14,206 bases of DNA from GCA-002715885 sp045561575 (GCA_045561575.1 JBJKXM010000014.1:1-14206), one strand, 5' to 3'. Counted from the first letter of the stretch, positions 1 to 8,668 are shown. Notes: generated from the sequence alone by a model not told the origin. Numbers and translations: made by a program.

Positions 1-189
1 ATATTTATAGCTTTTGCCCCAAAAGAAAATCCTAAAATTGCTTTAGCTGTTTATGTTGAGAATGGCGGATGGGGATCAACTTGGGCTGCTCCAATTGCAA
101 GCTTAATGATTGAAAAATATACTAATTCTAAAATTAATTCTGATTTAGAAGAATTTATTTTAAATGGAAGAATTGCAGAACTAAAATGA
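1..189 (+). CDS. mrdA: Penicillin-binding protein 2, C-terminal end (partial)
   Basis: This is the last 62 codons of a reading frame open from the left edge and ending in TGA at 187-189. The translated tail contains APKENPKIALAVYVENGG, then WGSTWAAPIASLMIEKY, a pattern typical of the end of the class B PBP2 transpeptidase domain. PBP2 cross-links peptidoglycan in the periplasm during side-wall elongation and works as a complex with the SEDS polymerase RodA. Here the stop codon overlaps the rodA start (ATGA), which suggests translational coupling and supports the assignment. The catalytic SxxK serine and KTG motifs lie outside the window, so activity cannot be judged. A short poorly conserved tail follows the domain, as is common. 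Confidence 0.88.
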   Translation: MFIAFAPKENPKIALAVYVENGGWGSTWAAPIASLMIEKYTNSKINSDLEEFILNGRIAELK

Positions 190-1448
190 GAAAAGCAAAA
201 AACATATTTGCCAATATAGATATTCTTACAGTTCTTCTGTATTTAGCACTTGTTCTATTTGGATGGTTGAATATTTACGCATCTCAATATAATGACGACA
301 CATATTTTGCAATTGACTTTACAAGCAGATATGGTAAGCAATTTTATTTTATTGGCTTTTCAATAATTACGGCATTAATAATTCTAATTATTGACTGGAA
401 ATTTTATTATTCTTTATCCTATATCATTTATGGAATTGTAATTTTTAGCTTAATTATAGTATTAATAATTGGCGGAGTTACTAATGGTGCCATGTCGTGG
501 TTTCAAATTGGAAGTATTAAAATACAACCATCAGAATTAGCAAAATTTGCAACAGCATTGGCTTTAGCCAAATTTTTTAATATGCAGCATATTAAAAATC
601 AAAAAACAACTACAAAATTGTATTCTTATCTTTTAATTATTATTCCATTTGTGCTAATTATTTTACAAAATGATTTAGGAACTGCTCTAATTTTCACCTC
701 TTTTGTTTTGGTACTATATAGGGAAGGGCTTTCTATTAATATCTTATTATTTTTTCTTATTACTGGAATTTTATGCCTTCTTAGCCTTTTGATTAACAAG
801 ATGATTTTAATTTATATTTTCTCATTCATTGCGCTAATTAGTTTGATTTTTTTTAGATTCAATAAGAAAGATATTATTACAATTACTGTAACATGGCTTT
901 TATCCATAATGTTTGTTTTAGGGACAAATTATTTCGTAAATAATATTTTGTCAGCACACCATAGTAAAAGGATAAATATTCTATTGGGTAAAGAATTTGA
1001 CCCTTATGGAGCTGGATATAATTTAATTCAATCAAAAATTGCAATTGGATCAGGAGGAGGGTTTGGAAAAGGATTTTTAAATGGAACACAAACAAGATTT
1101 GATTTTGTTCCTGAACAAAGTACTGACTTTATTTTTTGTACAATTGGAGAGGAATGGGGCTTTTTTGGAAGCTTTATTTTTGTCTTATTATTTACTGCAC
1201 TTATTAGTAGAATTATACTTCTAGCAGAAAGACAAAGATCAAGTTTTAGCAGAATATATGGTTATAGTGCTGCCTGTATCCTATTTTTTCACTTTACTAT
1301 AAATATTGGAATGACAATTGGTCTTTTACCAACTGTAGGTATTCCTCTGCCATTCATTAGCTACGGAGGATCTTCACTATTAGGATTCACAATCCTACTA
1401 TTTATCTTTTTAAATCTAGATTCTTATAGATTAGAAATACTAAGGTAA
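186..1448 (+). CDS. rodA: RodA, SEDS-family peptidoglycan glycosyltransferase
   Basis: A 420-residue polytopic inner-membrane protein of the SEDS family, which polymerises lipid II into glycan strands with PBP2 in the elongasome. SEDS signatures are visible in order: QPSELAKF (about 114-121), QNDLGTALIF (161-170), GSGGGFGKG (288-296), FVPEQSTDFIF (307-317) and PTVGIPLPFISYGGSS (382-397). Asp314 in the STDF motif corresponds to the conserved acidic residue considered essential for SEDS polymerase activity. About ten hydrophobic segments are apparent. The length is usual for Bacteroidota RodA. The ATG overlaps the stop codon of the upstream PBP2 gene, so the two are very likely co-transcribed. 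Pairing with PBP2, rather than with division genes, makes RodA more likely than FtsW. The stop codon lies one base from that of the convergent foldase gene. Confidence 0.95.
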   Translation: MRKAKNIFANIDILTVLLYLALVLFGWLNIYASQYNDDTYFAIDFTSRYGKQFYFIGFSIITALIILIIDWKFYYSLSYIIYGIVIFSLIIVLIIGGVTNGAMSWFQIGSIKIQPSELAKFATALALAKFFNMQHIKNQKTTTKLYSYLLIIIPFVLIILQNDLGTALIFTSFVLVLYREGLSINILLFFLITGILCLLSLLINKMILIYIFSFIALISLIFFRFNKKDIITITVTWLLSIMFVLGTNYFVNNILSAHHSKRINILLGKEFDPYGAGYNLIQSKIAIGSGGGFGKGFLNGTQTRFDFVPEQSTDFIFCTIGEEWGFFGSFIFVLLFTALISRIILLAERQRSSFSRIYGYSAACILFFHFTINIGMTIGLLPTVGIPLPFISYGGSSLLGFTILLFIFLNLDSYRLEILR

Positions 1449-1449
1449 A

Positions 1450-3561
1450 TTAATAGATCTCAGATCTATTATCAATTAAGTTAGCATCATCTTGAAGTGT
1501 TCTAAATGCGCTTGTAATAGCGTAATTTTTGATCTTATCCATCATTGCTTTTTGCTCTTGAGAAAAATCTCCCTCTCCTCTGTATTGATCTCTTGACGTT
1601 ACTCTCACAAATATTAGTGAGTTTTGAGATTTTATAGGAGCTGATATTTCTGCTACTTCTGTAGCATAAACCGCACCAATAACCTCAGGAACATAACCAA
1701 GATTGTCTACACTTAAAGATGATAATTGAGCTTTTAAAGCTTTAACAACTGAAGTATTATAAAACTCACCTATTTCTTCTAAATTAGAAAATTCTTGCCC
1801 TTCGAATCTATCTACAAGTTTCTCATACTTTTTTTCAGATTTGATTTTTTCTCTAATAATATTTTCTAAATCTTCAATAGGAGTAAATCCTTCCTTATTT
1901 TCATTTATTAATTTTGCAACTACATATGAGTTGTCAAATTCGAAAACATCAGAAACCTCACCTACATTAGCTTTATTCATCCATTTAACTATTGATCTTG
2001 AATTTGCAAGACCAGTAATGTTCTCTTTAATTGGAACTACATTAACATCACTTCTTTTTACAAGATTTTGTTTCAGAACAATAGAATCAAAAGGATTTTT
2101 ATCCGTTACGACTTGACTAACAAATTGAGCTGCTTGAGTATAATAATTATTATAAGTTTCAGTACTCGCTGAAACATTTCTATCAATATATGCAACTTTA
2201 TATTTTTGAATAGCTCTACTTTTGTTCATTACTTGTACAAGATGAACTCCAAATTGGGTTTCAATAATATTTAAATCGTCAATTTCAGATGTAAAACATA
2301 CTTCATTAAATATCTCTACCATCTGTCCCTCAGCAAACCAACCAAGCTCTCCTCCTTTAATTGCAGAAGTTTGGTCATCTGAAAAATTCTGCGCAATAAA
2401 TCCAAAATCTTGTCCAGATTCAATTCTTTTTTTCAAATTATTTATTACGACTTTAACAGAGTCTAAACTTTTTGTAGCTGTTGGAGAAATAAGAATATGT
2501 CTTGCCTGAACAGAATCTGGTCTTCTTTGAACATCAACTAACTTTGAAATTCTATATGTTGAAGGATTTATTTTGTATGGGCCTATAACCGTATTTTTTT
2601 CTTCTGAAATTAGAGCAAAAAAAGCAGAATCACTATTTAATTTTTCGGCACTTTGAAAACTAAAAAGTACTCTTGTATTATCAGAATTTCTTCTTACCAT
2701 AGTAAGATAATCATCATAGTTCCCAAAGTCATTTACTAAATTATTAATTGATTCTTTAGTTGCATTATCATCATCTAATGTTGGAACAACAGAAAATACA
2801 ACATAATCAATATCTCTACTTAAATCTTGTTTATAGTCATCCTTATTTTCATTGTAATATTTCTTAACTTCTTTAGAAGAAATGTTAACTAACGAATCAT
2901 CAATTGAAGAAAATGGAACAGATATATAATCATAATTTGATACTTGTGTTCCTTCGTTAAAGGAAATCATAGCTTCCTCAGAATTTATGAAAGTACCTTT
3001 TTCAATTAATTTATCATACTTAGAATTTCTAATAACATTTATTAAATAGTCTTGAAAGTTTAGCCAATTCCTAATTGACTCCCCTGTTTGATCTTGTTCT
3101 ACTTGTTGTAAATAGGCTAAAACTTTAGTTCTATCAAATTGACCAGTATTTGGATCTTGAAATGCTTGAATTTTACTTACTTCAGGATGCACATTTATTC
3201 CAGAAATTCTTTCCATCCATTCATCATCAGATATTCCTAAACCTAACTTACTATATTCTTCTTCCATTATTAATTCTCTAGTAAGTTGATTCCATGCCTG
3301 TGTTCTAACATTAGCTATTACACCTTGAGTTACAACAGAACCAGGATTTTGTGTTTTCCAGTTTTCTATTCCAATATCAACTGTTTTTTCAAAATTTTGA
3401 ATATGTATATTTTCTCCTAAAACTTCACCAACATAAAATGTACCTGAACTTCCTGAACGTTTAGACTGCATAAAGTCACCAAGGATAAATGCTAACATGG
3501 CAAATCCTATTACTGCTAATAGCAATCCTGATCTATTTCTAATTTTTCCTAGTGCACCCAT
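1450..3561 (-). CDS. ppiD: PpiD-like periplasmic peptidyl-prolyl isomerase / foldase
   Basis: A 703-residue protein anchored by one N-terminal transmembrane segment (about residues 12-30, after a short basic start MGALGKIRNR), with the rest expected in the periplasm. A SurA-N-like helical region follows (about 50-200). A parvulin-type PPIase domain lies at about 347-447, with ARHILISP (353-360), GGELGWFAEGQ (403-413) and a closing FGVHLVQV (437-444). His355 and His440 match the conserved parvulin histidines. A second region at about 510-590 (VGEVSDVFEFDNSYVVAKL) looks like a degenerate second PPIase domain. The architecture and length match PpiD/SurA-type chaperones of Bacteroidota, which assist folding of exported and outer-membrane proteins. 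It lies 74 bp downstream of the CNNM gene with a promoter-like motif in the gap, so it is probably transcribed both from the operon and on its own. Confidence 0.88.
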   Translation of the reverse strand: MGALGKIRNRSGLLLAVIGFAMLAFILGDFMQSKRSGSSGTFYVGEVLGENIHIQNFEKTVDIGIENWKTQNPGSVVTQGVIANVRTQAWNQLTRELIMEEEYSKLGLGISDDEWMERISGINVHPEVSKIQAFQDPNTGQFDRTKVLAYLQQVEQDQTGESIRNWLNFQDYLINVIRNSKYDKLIEKGTFINSEEAMISFNEGTQVSNYDYISVPFSSIDDSLVNISSKEVKKYYNENKDDYKQDLSRDIDYVVFSVVPTLDDDNATKESINNLVNDFGNYDDYLTMVRRNSDNTRVLFSFQSAEKLNSDSAFFALISEEKNTVIGPYKINPSTYRISKLVDVQRRPDSVQARHILISPTATKSLDSVKVVINNLKKRIESGQDFGFIAQNFSDDQTSAIKGGELGWFAEGQMVEIFNEVCFTSEIDDLNIIETQFGVHLVQVMNKSRAIQKYKVAYIDRNVSASTETYNNYYTQAAQFVSQVVTDKNPFDSIVLKQNLVKRSDVNVVPIKENITGLANSRSIVKWMNKANVGEVSDVFEFDNSYVVAKLINENKEGFTPIEDLENIIREKIKSEKKYEKLVDRFEGQEFSNLEEIGEFYNTSVVKALKAQLSSLSVDNLGYVPEVIGAVYATEVAEISAPIKSQNSLIFVRVTSRDQYRGEGDFSQEQKAMMDKIKNYAITSAFRTLQDDANLIDNRSEIY
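1451..1471. repeat. Perfect palindrome at the convergent rodA / PpiD junction
   Basis: Ten bases at 1451-1460 are the exact reverse complement of 1462-1471 around a single central C. The arms read TAATAGATCT and AGATCTATTA. The element starts 3 bp after the rodA stop and lies inside the last codons of the minus-strand foldase gene, where it encodes the ending DNRSEIY. It could form a short hairpin in either transcript and act as a transcript end or stability element. It lacks a T-tract on either side, so it is not a standard intrinsic terminator. Confidence 0.5.
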
Positions 3562-3585
3562 AAAAGTAATTTTTTAAAAAGTCTG

Positions 3586-3593
3586 CGAATATA
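3586..3593 (-). promoter_or_regulatory. Candidate -7 promoter element for the PpiD-like gene
   Basis: Read on the minus strand the site is TATATTCG, one mismatch from the Bacteroidota -7 consensus TAnnTTTG. It lies 25 bp upstream of the ATG at 3561, in the only sizeable gap of the minus-strand block. A TTTG further upstream is 14 bp away, shorter than the usual -33/-7 spacing, so the -33 element is not convincing. Confidence 0.4.
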
Positions 3594-3635
3594 CAATTGT
3601 TATTTTACAAATAAAAACTAGATTAAATATATTAA

Positions 3636-4883
3636 TTAATTCTTAATTTGTAAGAGTATTTTTATCACACTCCTGTCATCCACTTCTTTAATGATAATTT
3701 TAAACTCATCTTGATCAATTATTTCATCAATTTTTGGAATATTTTCAAAGTAATTTAAAACATAACCTGCTAAAGTTTCATATTCTTCAGATTCAGGAAT
3801 ATCTAAATTTAGATTTTTATTTAATAAGAGCACATCAATTCTAGCTAAAATCAGATATTCATTATCACTAATTTTTTCTATTAACTGTTGGTCAACATCA
3901 TATTCATCTTCTATTTCACCTACAATTTCTTCAGTAACATCTTCGATAGTTATCATCCCAGAGGTACCACCAAATTCATCAACAACTATCGCAACACCTT
4001 TGTCTCCATCAATAAAATCAGATAAAAGTTGCATAGCAAACATTGTTTCAGGAACAAAAGGAATTGGGAGTAGAAGTGAACGTATATTTCTAGGATTCCT
4101 AAATAAATCGGAAGAATGAACATAACCAATAATATTGTCAATATTATTTTTATATATCAAAATTTTAGAAAGTTTAGTTTCTATAAATTTTTCCTTTAGC
4201 TCTTTTACCGTTGCATTAACATTTAATGCAATAATTTCAGTTCTCGGAATCATACACTCTCTTATTTTTTTTGAAGAAAGTTGTAAGGTGTTCTGTAACA
4301 TTTCAACCTCTACACTGTTTGGAGCTTGTTCATTATTAGAATTGATATGAGTTAAGTATTCATCTAAATCTGTTTTATTAAAAAAATGCTTAGATTCTGA
4401 TAAGTTTTGTCCAAAAAAAATCTTCATTATAATTTTTGAACCATATAAAAAAAGCAATGCAAAAGGATAAAAGAGAATATAAAAACAACATATTGGAAAA
4501 GAAAATAATCTTAACGTGGTATTAGGATAAATTTTGAAAATAGATTTTGGCAAAAACTCAGCAGTTACTAGTATTATTAATGTGGACACTATGGTCTGAA
4601 TTAATAAAAGAACATATGTGTCAAAAAAATAATCTTGAAAAATAGGAGTCAGTAACTTTGTCATAGCTATTCCATACACAACTAAAGAGATATTATTACC
4701 AATTAACATTGTTGTAATGAAATTAGATTCATTTCTTGAAAACAAAGAAATTATTTTTGAAGATATATTCTCATTACCCTTATCTAGCTCTAATTGAAGT
4801 TTGTTTGAAGAAACAAAAGCAATTTCAATACCTGAAAAAAATGCAGATAATAAAATAGTTATAACAGCAATGGTTAAATCCAT
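3636..4883 (-). CDS. CNNM/CorC (HlyC) family membrane protein with CBS domains
   Basis: A 415-residue inner-membrane protein of the hemolysin/CorC/CNNM family, whose members are linked to divalent cation (Mg2+, Co2+) transport or efflux. The N-terminal DUF21 (CNNM) domain spans about 1-170 with roughly four hydrophobic segments and the start LLSAFFSGIEIAF. A CBS pair covers about 205-325, with the family signatures MIPRTEI (211-217) and VDEFGGTSGMITIEDV (301-316), followed by the acidic VGEIEDEYD. A C-terminal CorC_HlyC domain lies at about 335-413. It begins 2 bp after lptC ends, so it is in the same transcript. Some Bacteroidota paralogs (GldE) act in gliding motility. Nothing here shows that role, since no gld genes are present, so a general CorC-like assignment is safer. 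The name hemolysin is historical. Confidence 0.9.
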   Translation of the reverse strand: MDLTIAVITILLSAFFSGIEIAFVSSNKLQLELDKGNENISSKIISLFSRNESNFITTMLIGNNISLVVYGIAMTKLLTPIFQDYFFDTYVLLLIQTIVSTLIILVTAEFLPKSIFKIYPNTTLRLFSFPICCFYILFYPFALLFLYGSKIIMKIFFGQNLSESKHFFNKTDLDEYLTHINSNNEQAPNSVEVEMLQNTLQLSSKKIRECMIPRTEIIALNVNATVKELKEKFIETKLSKILIYKNNIDNIIGYVHSSDLFRNPRNIRSLLLPIPFVPETMFAMQLLSDFIDGDKGVAIVVDEFGGTSGMITIEDVTEEIVGEIEDEYDVDQQLIEKISDNEYLILARIDVLLLNKNLNLDIPESEEYETLAGYVLNYFENIPKIDEIIDQDEFKIIIKEVDDRSVIKILLQIKN

Positions 4884-4885
4884 AT

Positions 4886-5419
4886 TTATTTTTCTTTCGA
4901 ATTTATATACATTTTTCCACTAATCTTTTTCAAAGTATAATCTGAAAAATTTGGGTCAGATTCAAAACCTTTTGCATAAATAACTTCATTATCAGTGGTA
5001 ATGATAACATCATTATTCGTGTAAATTTTTTCTTTTTTTTCGTCCCAAATTAACAATTCTGTCTCTAATTTCTTTTTTTTACTTTTTAACACTACAGAAT
5101 CCCTTGCAGTCATTAAATTATTTTTCTCATCAACAATAGCTTTTTTAGCAAATAAATTAGAAGTTACATTTCCAGATCTATTATAAAATGTAACATTAAA
5201 ACCATTAGAAAAACTTAATCTAGCACTATCTCCAACAAACCTTTCAATTTTATTAGCTATAATCTCCAATTTAATTTCACCTTCTTCTGTGTGTATCATT
5301 TTTGATTTACTGATAACTTCTACAGGAAAAGCCTTTGTTTGAAATAAATCATTTACTAAATTAGGATTATTTTGGCAGGAAAAAAACATTAAAGAAATAA
5401 AGAAAATAATTAAACGCAT
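4886..5419 (-). CDS. lptC: LptC, LPS export ABC transporter periplasmic component
   Basis: A 177-residue predicted lipoprotein. The N-terminus MRLIIFFISLMFFSC is a short hydrophobic signal ending in a lipobox-like FFSC, with Cys15 as the lipidation site, as is usual for Bacteroidota LptC; the E. coli protein instead keeps a membrane helix. The remainder is the LptC/OstA-like beta-jelly-roll pattern: EGEIKLEIIANKI (about 47-59), FSNGFNVTFYN, LFAKKAIVDEKNNLMTARDS, and ELLIWDEKKEKIYTNNDVII. LptC receives LPS from the LptB2FG extractor and passes it to the LptA bridge. Gene gaps of 2 bp on both sides place it mid-operon. The sequence is Lys-rich with several poly-A tracts in the coding strand, but the frame is intact. 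Confidence 0.88.
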   Translation of the reverse strand: MRLIIFFISLMFFSCQNNPNLVNDLFQTKAFPVEVISKSKMIHTEEGEIKLEIIANKIERFVGDSARLSFSNGFNVTFYNRSGNVTSNLFAKKAIVDEKNNLMTARDSVVLKSKKKKLETELLIWDEKKEKIYTNNDVIITTDNEVIYAKGFESDPNFSDYTLKKISGKMYINSKEK

Positions 5420-5421
5420 GA

Positions 5422-6705
5422 TTAATCACTTGTTCGAGCAATTGTTTTTCTATTTACCCAACACTCAATTAAATACTCAGAATTCTTTTCTACGTTATTA
5501 AAAAAACATACTTCAGTTGAAGGGAAATATTTTGAATATGTATTAATACTTTTTCTTGCCCTTTCTGAAACATCTTCATCTTTTTTAGCAAGATTAAACA
5601 TATCAACAGCTATCCAGTAAATAGTTTTTTGTTCAAACTCATTTCCACAAGATTTTGCTCCAGCAATGTATATATTTCCTAAACTCATATATGCCTCTCC
5701 CCAATTATTTTTTAGCTCAAGTGCTTTAAATGCAGCTTCTCGAGCTTTTGCAAACAAAGCTGAATTTCTATAAGCATCAGCTAAACCTAAAAAATATTTT
5801 GCTTTCTTAACATCGTCAATTTCTAAATCAATAGCTTCCTGACAATATTTAATTGCTTGAGAAAATTCTTTTCTTGAAATACTCATCTTTCCCATTTTGC
5901 TAGCAGAAAGTGCAGATGGCTCAATATCATATAGTTTTGAAGAAACATTAAAGAATAGATTATTATCTGTACACTCTTTACTATCCATTACTTTAAGGAT
6001 TCTTTTAAGTAAATTTATATCATCTGGAGATTTTGAAAATTTTTCAGAAAAAATTGAAAAAAGTGCATCACAATCAGCATACGGTGTAAATAATGATTCT
6101 ACATTTGAAGATGTTTGCGTATAGAATTTGCTTTTTTTAGGATTATTTTCTAAATTATAATCAATTACAGTAGATAATTCTGCATATAAATTCAAAACAT
6201 CTTCTTTTTGCAACTTACCATTTTTTTCCATCATTGTTGCAGATTTAAAATAAGATGAAATTGCACCAGCAGAACTATTATTTTGCTGAATTTCATATGA
6301 TTTTTTTAATAAAGCATATGCTTCATCATATCTTGACTTGTCATATCTTAACAAATCAGCACCCTTTAAACCAAGGACAAAACCTTCCTTGCCAAAATAT
6401 TGGATTCTATTGTCATAAATCTGCATTAACGTATCAATATATGCATTCTTATTTGCTTTATCTTGCTTCATTTTAGCCTTAATAATCACTGGACCATTCT
6501 TATATATGTTTCCACTTGACTGCGGGCAATTTATATAAACCCATCGCCATGGAGAAAGCGCATCATCATAATTTTTCTGTTTATAATATTCTCTATATAA
6601 CGAAAGGTTAGTTATGCATGAAACGCTATCATTCCCCCACTTACCCTGTGCCTTCATTTCAATTACAAAATTTGAAAGTAGCAATAAAACTAATATTTTT
6701 CTCAT
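5422..6705 (-). CDS. Secreted TPR-repeat protein of unknown function
   Basis: A 427-residue protein with a signal peptide (MRKILVLLLLSNFVIEMKAQ, probable cleavage after AQ at about 20), so periplasmic or envelope-exposed. TPR-like helical repeats are visible from about 125 (YDEAYALLKKSYEIQ), near 270-295 (KEFSQAIKYCQEAIDLE), 300-333 (AKYFLGLADAYRNS then AREAAFKALELKNN) and 335-375. The early part has a recognisable DDALSPWRWVYINCPQ stretch where TPR and aromatic residues mix. Several Cys residues (30, 60, 212, 245, 287, 353, 400, 415) could form disulfides. It lies 3 bp after the outer-membrane protein gene and 2 bp before lptC. This placement suggests an envelope assembly or scaffolding role, but that is inference; I know of no specific function for this family. 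Confidence 0.8.
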   Translation of the reverse strand: MRKILVLLLLSNFVIEMKAQGKWGNDSVSCITNLSLYREYYKQKNYDDALSPWRWVYINCPQSSGNIYKNGPVIIKAKMKQDKANKNAYIDTLMQIYDNRIQYFGKEGFVLGLKGADLLRYDKSRYDEAYALLKKSYEIQQNNSSAGAISSYFKSATMMEKNGKLQKEDVLNLYAELSTVIDYNLENNPKKSKFYTQTSSNVESLFTPYADCDALFSIFSEKFSKSPDDINLLKRILKVMDSKECTDNNLFFNVSSKLYDIEPSALSASKMGKMSISRKEFSQAIKYCQEAIDLEIDDVKKAKYFLGLADAYRNSALFAKAREAAFKALELKNNWGEAYMSLGNIYIAGAKSCGNEFEQKTIYWIAVDMFNLAKKDEDVSERARKSINTYSKYFPSTEVCFFNNVEKNSEYLIECWVNRKTIARTSD

Positions 6706-6708
6706 TTC

Positions 6709-7965
6709 TTAATTATATTTTTGTTTAACGAACCAAATGCCTTCAAAAGACATACTTAACCCAATTTTAATGTAATTCTCTTTTAATAAATTATTACTAG
6801 TTGTTCCTCTCTGACCTAAAATCAAGGAAATATCATATGTAGATTTGTTTTTTTTGATAGGAATGCCTATTCCAAAACTAATGCTCTTATCTTCAAGCTG
6901 TGTGTTATTAATTTGCAAAGGAGTTGTATTTAAAGCTAAACCAACTCTATAATGACACCTTTTATAAAATTGATTTACTGAAGATATATCAGGTGTATAT
7001 TGCAAACCACCAGATATTCTTTGACTATTTATAAGTGAGTCTGATTCTTCAAATAGCTCATAATCACTCCAATTTTGAGTTGAATAATCAAAAACAAACA
7101 ACCATTTATCTAATGAATATGCTAATCCTAAATTGGTATATTTAGGTAAAATCATACTTCCTTTTTCCACTGAATTTTCAAAAGTATCTTTAACAATTTC
7201 ATTAGTTCCTGAATACTCAAAAGTTTCAACAAGGTTAGTTCGTTTAGCGTTAACATTTGTATTATTTGATGTATTGATAGAAATAGAAATCTGGGAATTA
7301 TTATCATCTATTTTTTTTGAAAAGACTGCGCCAAATTCATAATAGATTCCTTTAATATTAATTAATGAATTGGAACGTGAATTAAAAATTGTCTCATCAT
7401 CAAAAACTAATCTCTTCCTTCTATTTAAACCTCCAAAAAGGTAAGATGCATTTGCACCAACTGAAAGATTTTGGTGTAACTCAATTGAACTACCAAAATA
7501 GACCTTACTTATTCCACCATCACCATCATAAAGCATATCGGCACCAAAAATATCATCTCTGTTTTGCATTGAATAACCAATACTACTAAAAGGAATAATT
7601 CCAAAAGAAGATCCAATTTTTTTTGTTAATGGAAAACCAAATAAAATATGGCTAAGTGAAAGATTATTAACCGTTTGATTGTCAGTTAATGATTGAATAT
7701 CAATAGTTTCATTGTTGATTCCTGTAGAAAAAAGAAACGAATTAGATTGATAAGATGAGTAAGATGCTGGGCTAAAAGGATTTATAATCTTACTATCATT
7801 TATTGCATAACCTCCACCACCTAATGAATTAAATACAGAAGAAAATTGAGAGTTTAAGTCACCTAAACCAAATCTTGAATAAGGTGAGCTTGTAGTCTGT
7901 TGAGCAAGAGAAACCTCCCCTGTAATAAGTAAAAAAAATAGTATATATATACCGAATTTATTCAT
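6709..7965 (-). CDS. Putative outer-membrane beta-barrel protein (FadL/OmpP1-like fold)
   Basis: A 418-residue exported protein: signal peptide at about 1-21 (LLITGEVSLA|QQ), then SSPYSRFGLGDL (26-37), a start I recall from a family of Bacteroidota outer-membrane proteins. The remainder alternates short amphipathic beta-strands (for example SIELHQNLSVGANASYLFGG, LINIKGIYYEFGAVFSKK, YTNLGLAYSLDKWLFVFDY, RVGLALNTTPLQI, SISFGIGIPI, NYIKIGLSMSFEGI), as expected for a barrel of roughly 12-14 strands. The extreme C-terminus ends in YN, not the classical aromatic residue. The gene overlaps coaX by 8 bp and is followed 3 bp later by the TPR gene, so all three are one transcript. A FadL-like long-chain fatty-acid or hydrophobe channel is one possibility, but no substrate evidence is visible. 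Confidence 0.75.
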   Translation of the reverse strand: MNKFGIYILFFLLITGEVSLAQQTTSSPYSRFGLGDLNSQFSSVFNSLGGGGYAINDSKIINPFSPASYSSYQSNSFLFSTGINNETIDIQSLTDNQTVNNLSLSHILFGFPLTKKIGSSFGIIPFSSIGYSMQNRDDIFGADMLYDGDGGISKVYFGSSIELHQNLSVGANASYLFGGLNRRKRLVFDDETIFNSRSNSLINIKGIYYEFGAVFSKKIDDNNSQISISINTSNNTNVNAKRTNLVETFEYSGTNEIVKDTFENSVEKGSMILPKYTNLGLAYSLDKWLFVFDYSTQNWSDYELFEESDSLINSQRISGGLQYTPDISSVNQFYKRCHYRVGLALNTTPLQINNTQLEDKSISFGIGIPIKKNKSTYDISLILGQRGTTSNNLLKENYIKIGLSMSFEGIWFVKQKYN

Positions 7966-8668
7966 TATAATCTAATATTTCATTTAAACCTTTTAACACC
8001 AAAAATTGGTCTGCAAATATGGTGTTTTTTAATTCTTTTTCAAAGAAAGAGGCATCTCCTCCTGTAAATAGAACAATAAAATCGTTATTATATTTTTCAA
8101 AATCAGAAATTAATGTTCTTACTTCTGCTAAAATCCCCTGTTGAACTCCTGAAATAATTGACTTTTCTGTAGTATCACCTTTAAAAAAACTTTCTTCACT
8201 AAATGATATATTTGGCAATTTAGATGTATTCTTATTTAAAGCTGTAAAACGCATTTCAAGACCTAGAGTTATCCTTCCTCCATGATATATTTTATTCTTG
8301 TCAATATAATCTGCAGTTAAACATGTACCTGCATCAAACACCCAAATATTTTTATTTGGAAAAAGATAACACGCACCAACAACTGCAGAGATTCTGTCAG
8401 ACCCTATAGAGGATTTATAATTAGATTTAATTGGAAGAGGCGTTTTACTATCAAGCAATAATCCATTGTAACTGCTAATTAATCTGTGATCTGCTTTACT
8501 TAATGTTCTTACAGATGAAAAAATTGATGAATTAACAAGATAATTATCACAAAAATTTGATAATGAATCTTTTGAAAAATTAGAAGTAATTTCATGTTTT
8601 ACTAAATACTTTTCATCAAAAAGAGCAAGCTTTGTTCTACTATTGCCAATATCAACAATTAACTTCAA
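7958..8668 (-). CDS. coaX: Type III pantothenate kinase
   Basis: CoaX phosphorylates pantothenate with ATP, the first committed step of coenzyme A synthesis, in the cytoplasm. Sequence motifs are those of type III kinases in the ASKHA fold: LIVDIGNSRTKLALFD at the N-terminus, GSDRISAVVGA, VFDAGTCLTADYID, HGGRITLGLEMRFTALN and a final FTGGD. There is no in-frame ATG at the 5' end. Two TTG codons are available, at 8686 and 8668. I chose 8668 (236 residues) because it puts the phosphate-binding DIGNSR within six residues of the start, as in most CoaX proteins, and because a promoter -7 motif covers 8684-8691, overlapping the earlier TTG. Using 8686 adds only MIKFNF. The gene leads the minus-strand operon and overlaps the outer-membrane protein gene by 8 bp. 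Confidence 0.9.
   Translation of the reverse strand: MKLIVDIGNSRTKLALFDEKYLVKHEITSNFSKDSLSNFCDNYLVNSSIFSSVRTLSKADHRLISSYNGLLLDSKTPLPIKSNYKSSIGSDRISAVVGACYLFPNKNIWVFDAGTCLTADYIDKNKIYHGGRITLGLEMRFTALNKNTSKLPNISFSEESFFKGDTTEKSIISGVQQGILAEVRTLISDFEKYNNDFIVLFTGGDASFFEKELKNTIFADQFLVLKGLNEILDYNE

Noticed and set aside
883..1095. Small open frames opposite the long genes, for example inside rodA and in the secreted-protein genes
   Set aside because: They lie wholly within well-supported coding regions on the other strand or another frame, show no domain or promoter, and have the composition expected of shadows.
3636..4883. GldE gliding-motility protein
   Set aside because: The domain architecture is shared, but no gld genes lie nearby and the lptC-linked position points to the general CNNM/CorC group; sequence alone does not settle it.
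5020..5110. Frameshift or slippage sites at the poly-A (poly-T on the plus strand) runs in lptC
   Set aside because: The frame is continuous through all runs and encodes lysine-rich loops normal for this AT-rich genome; no alternative product ends are evident.
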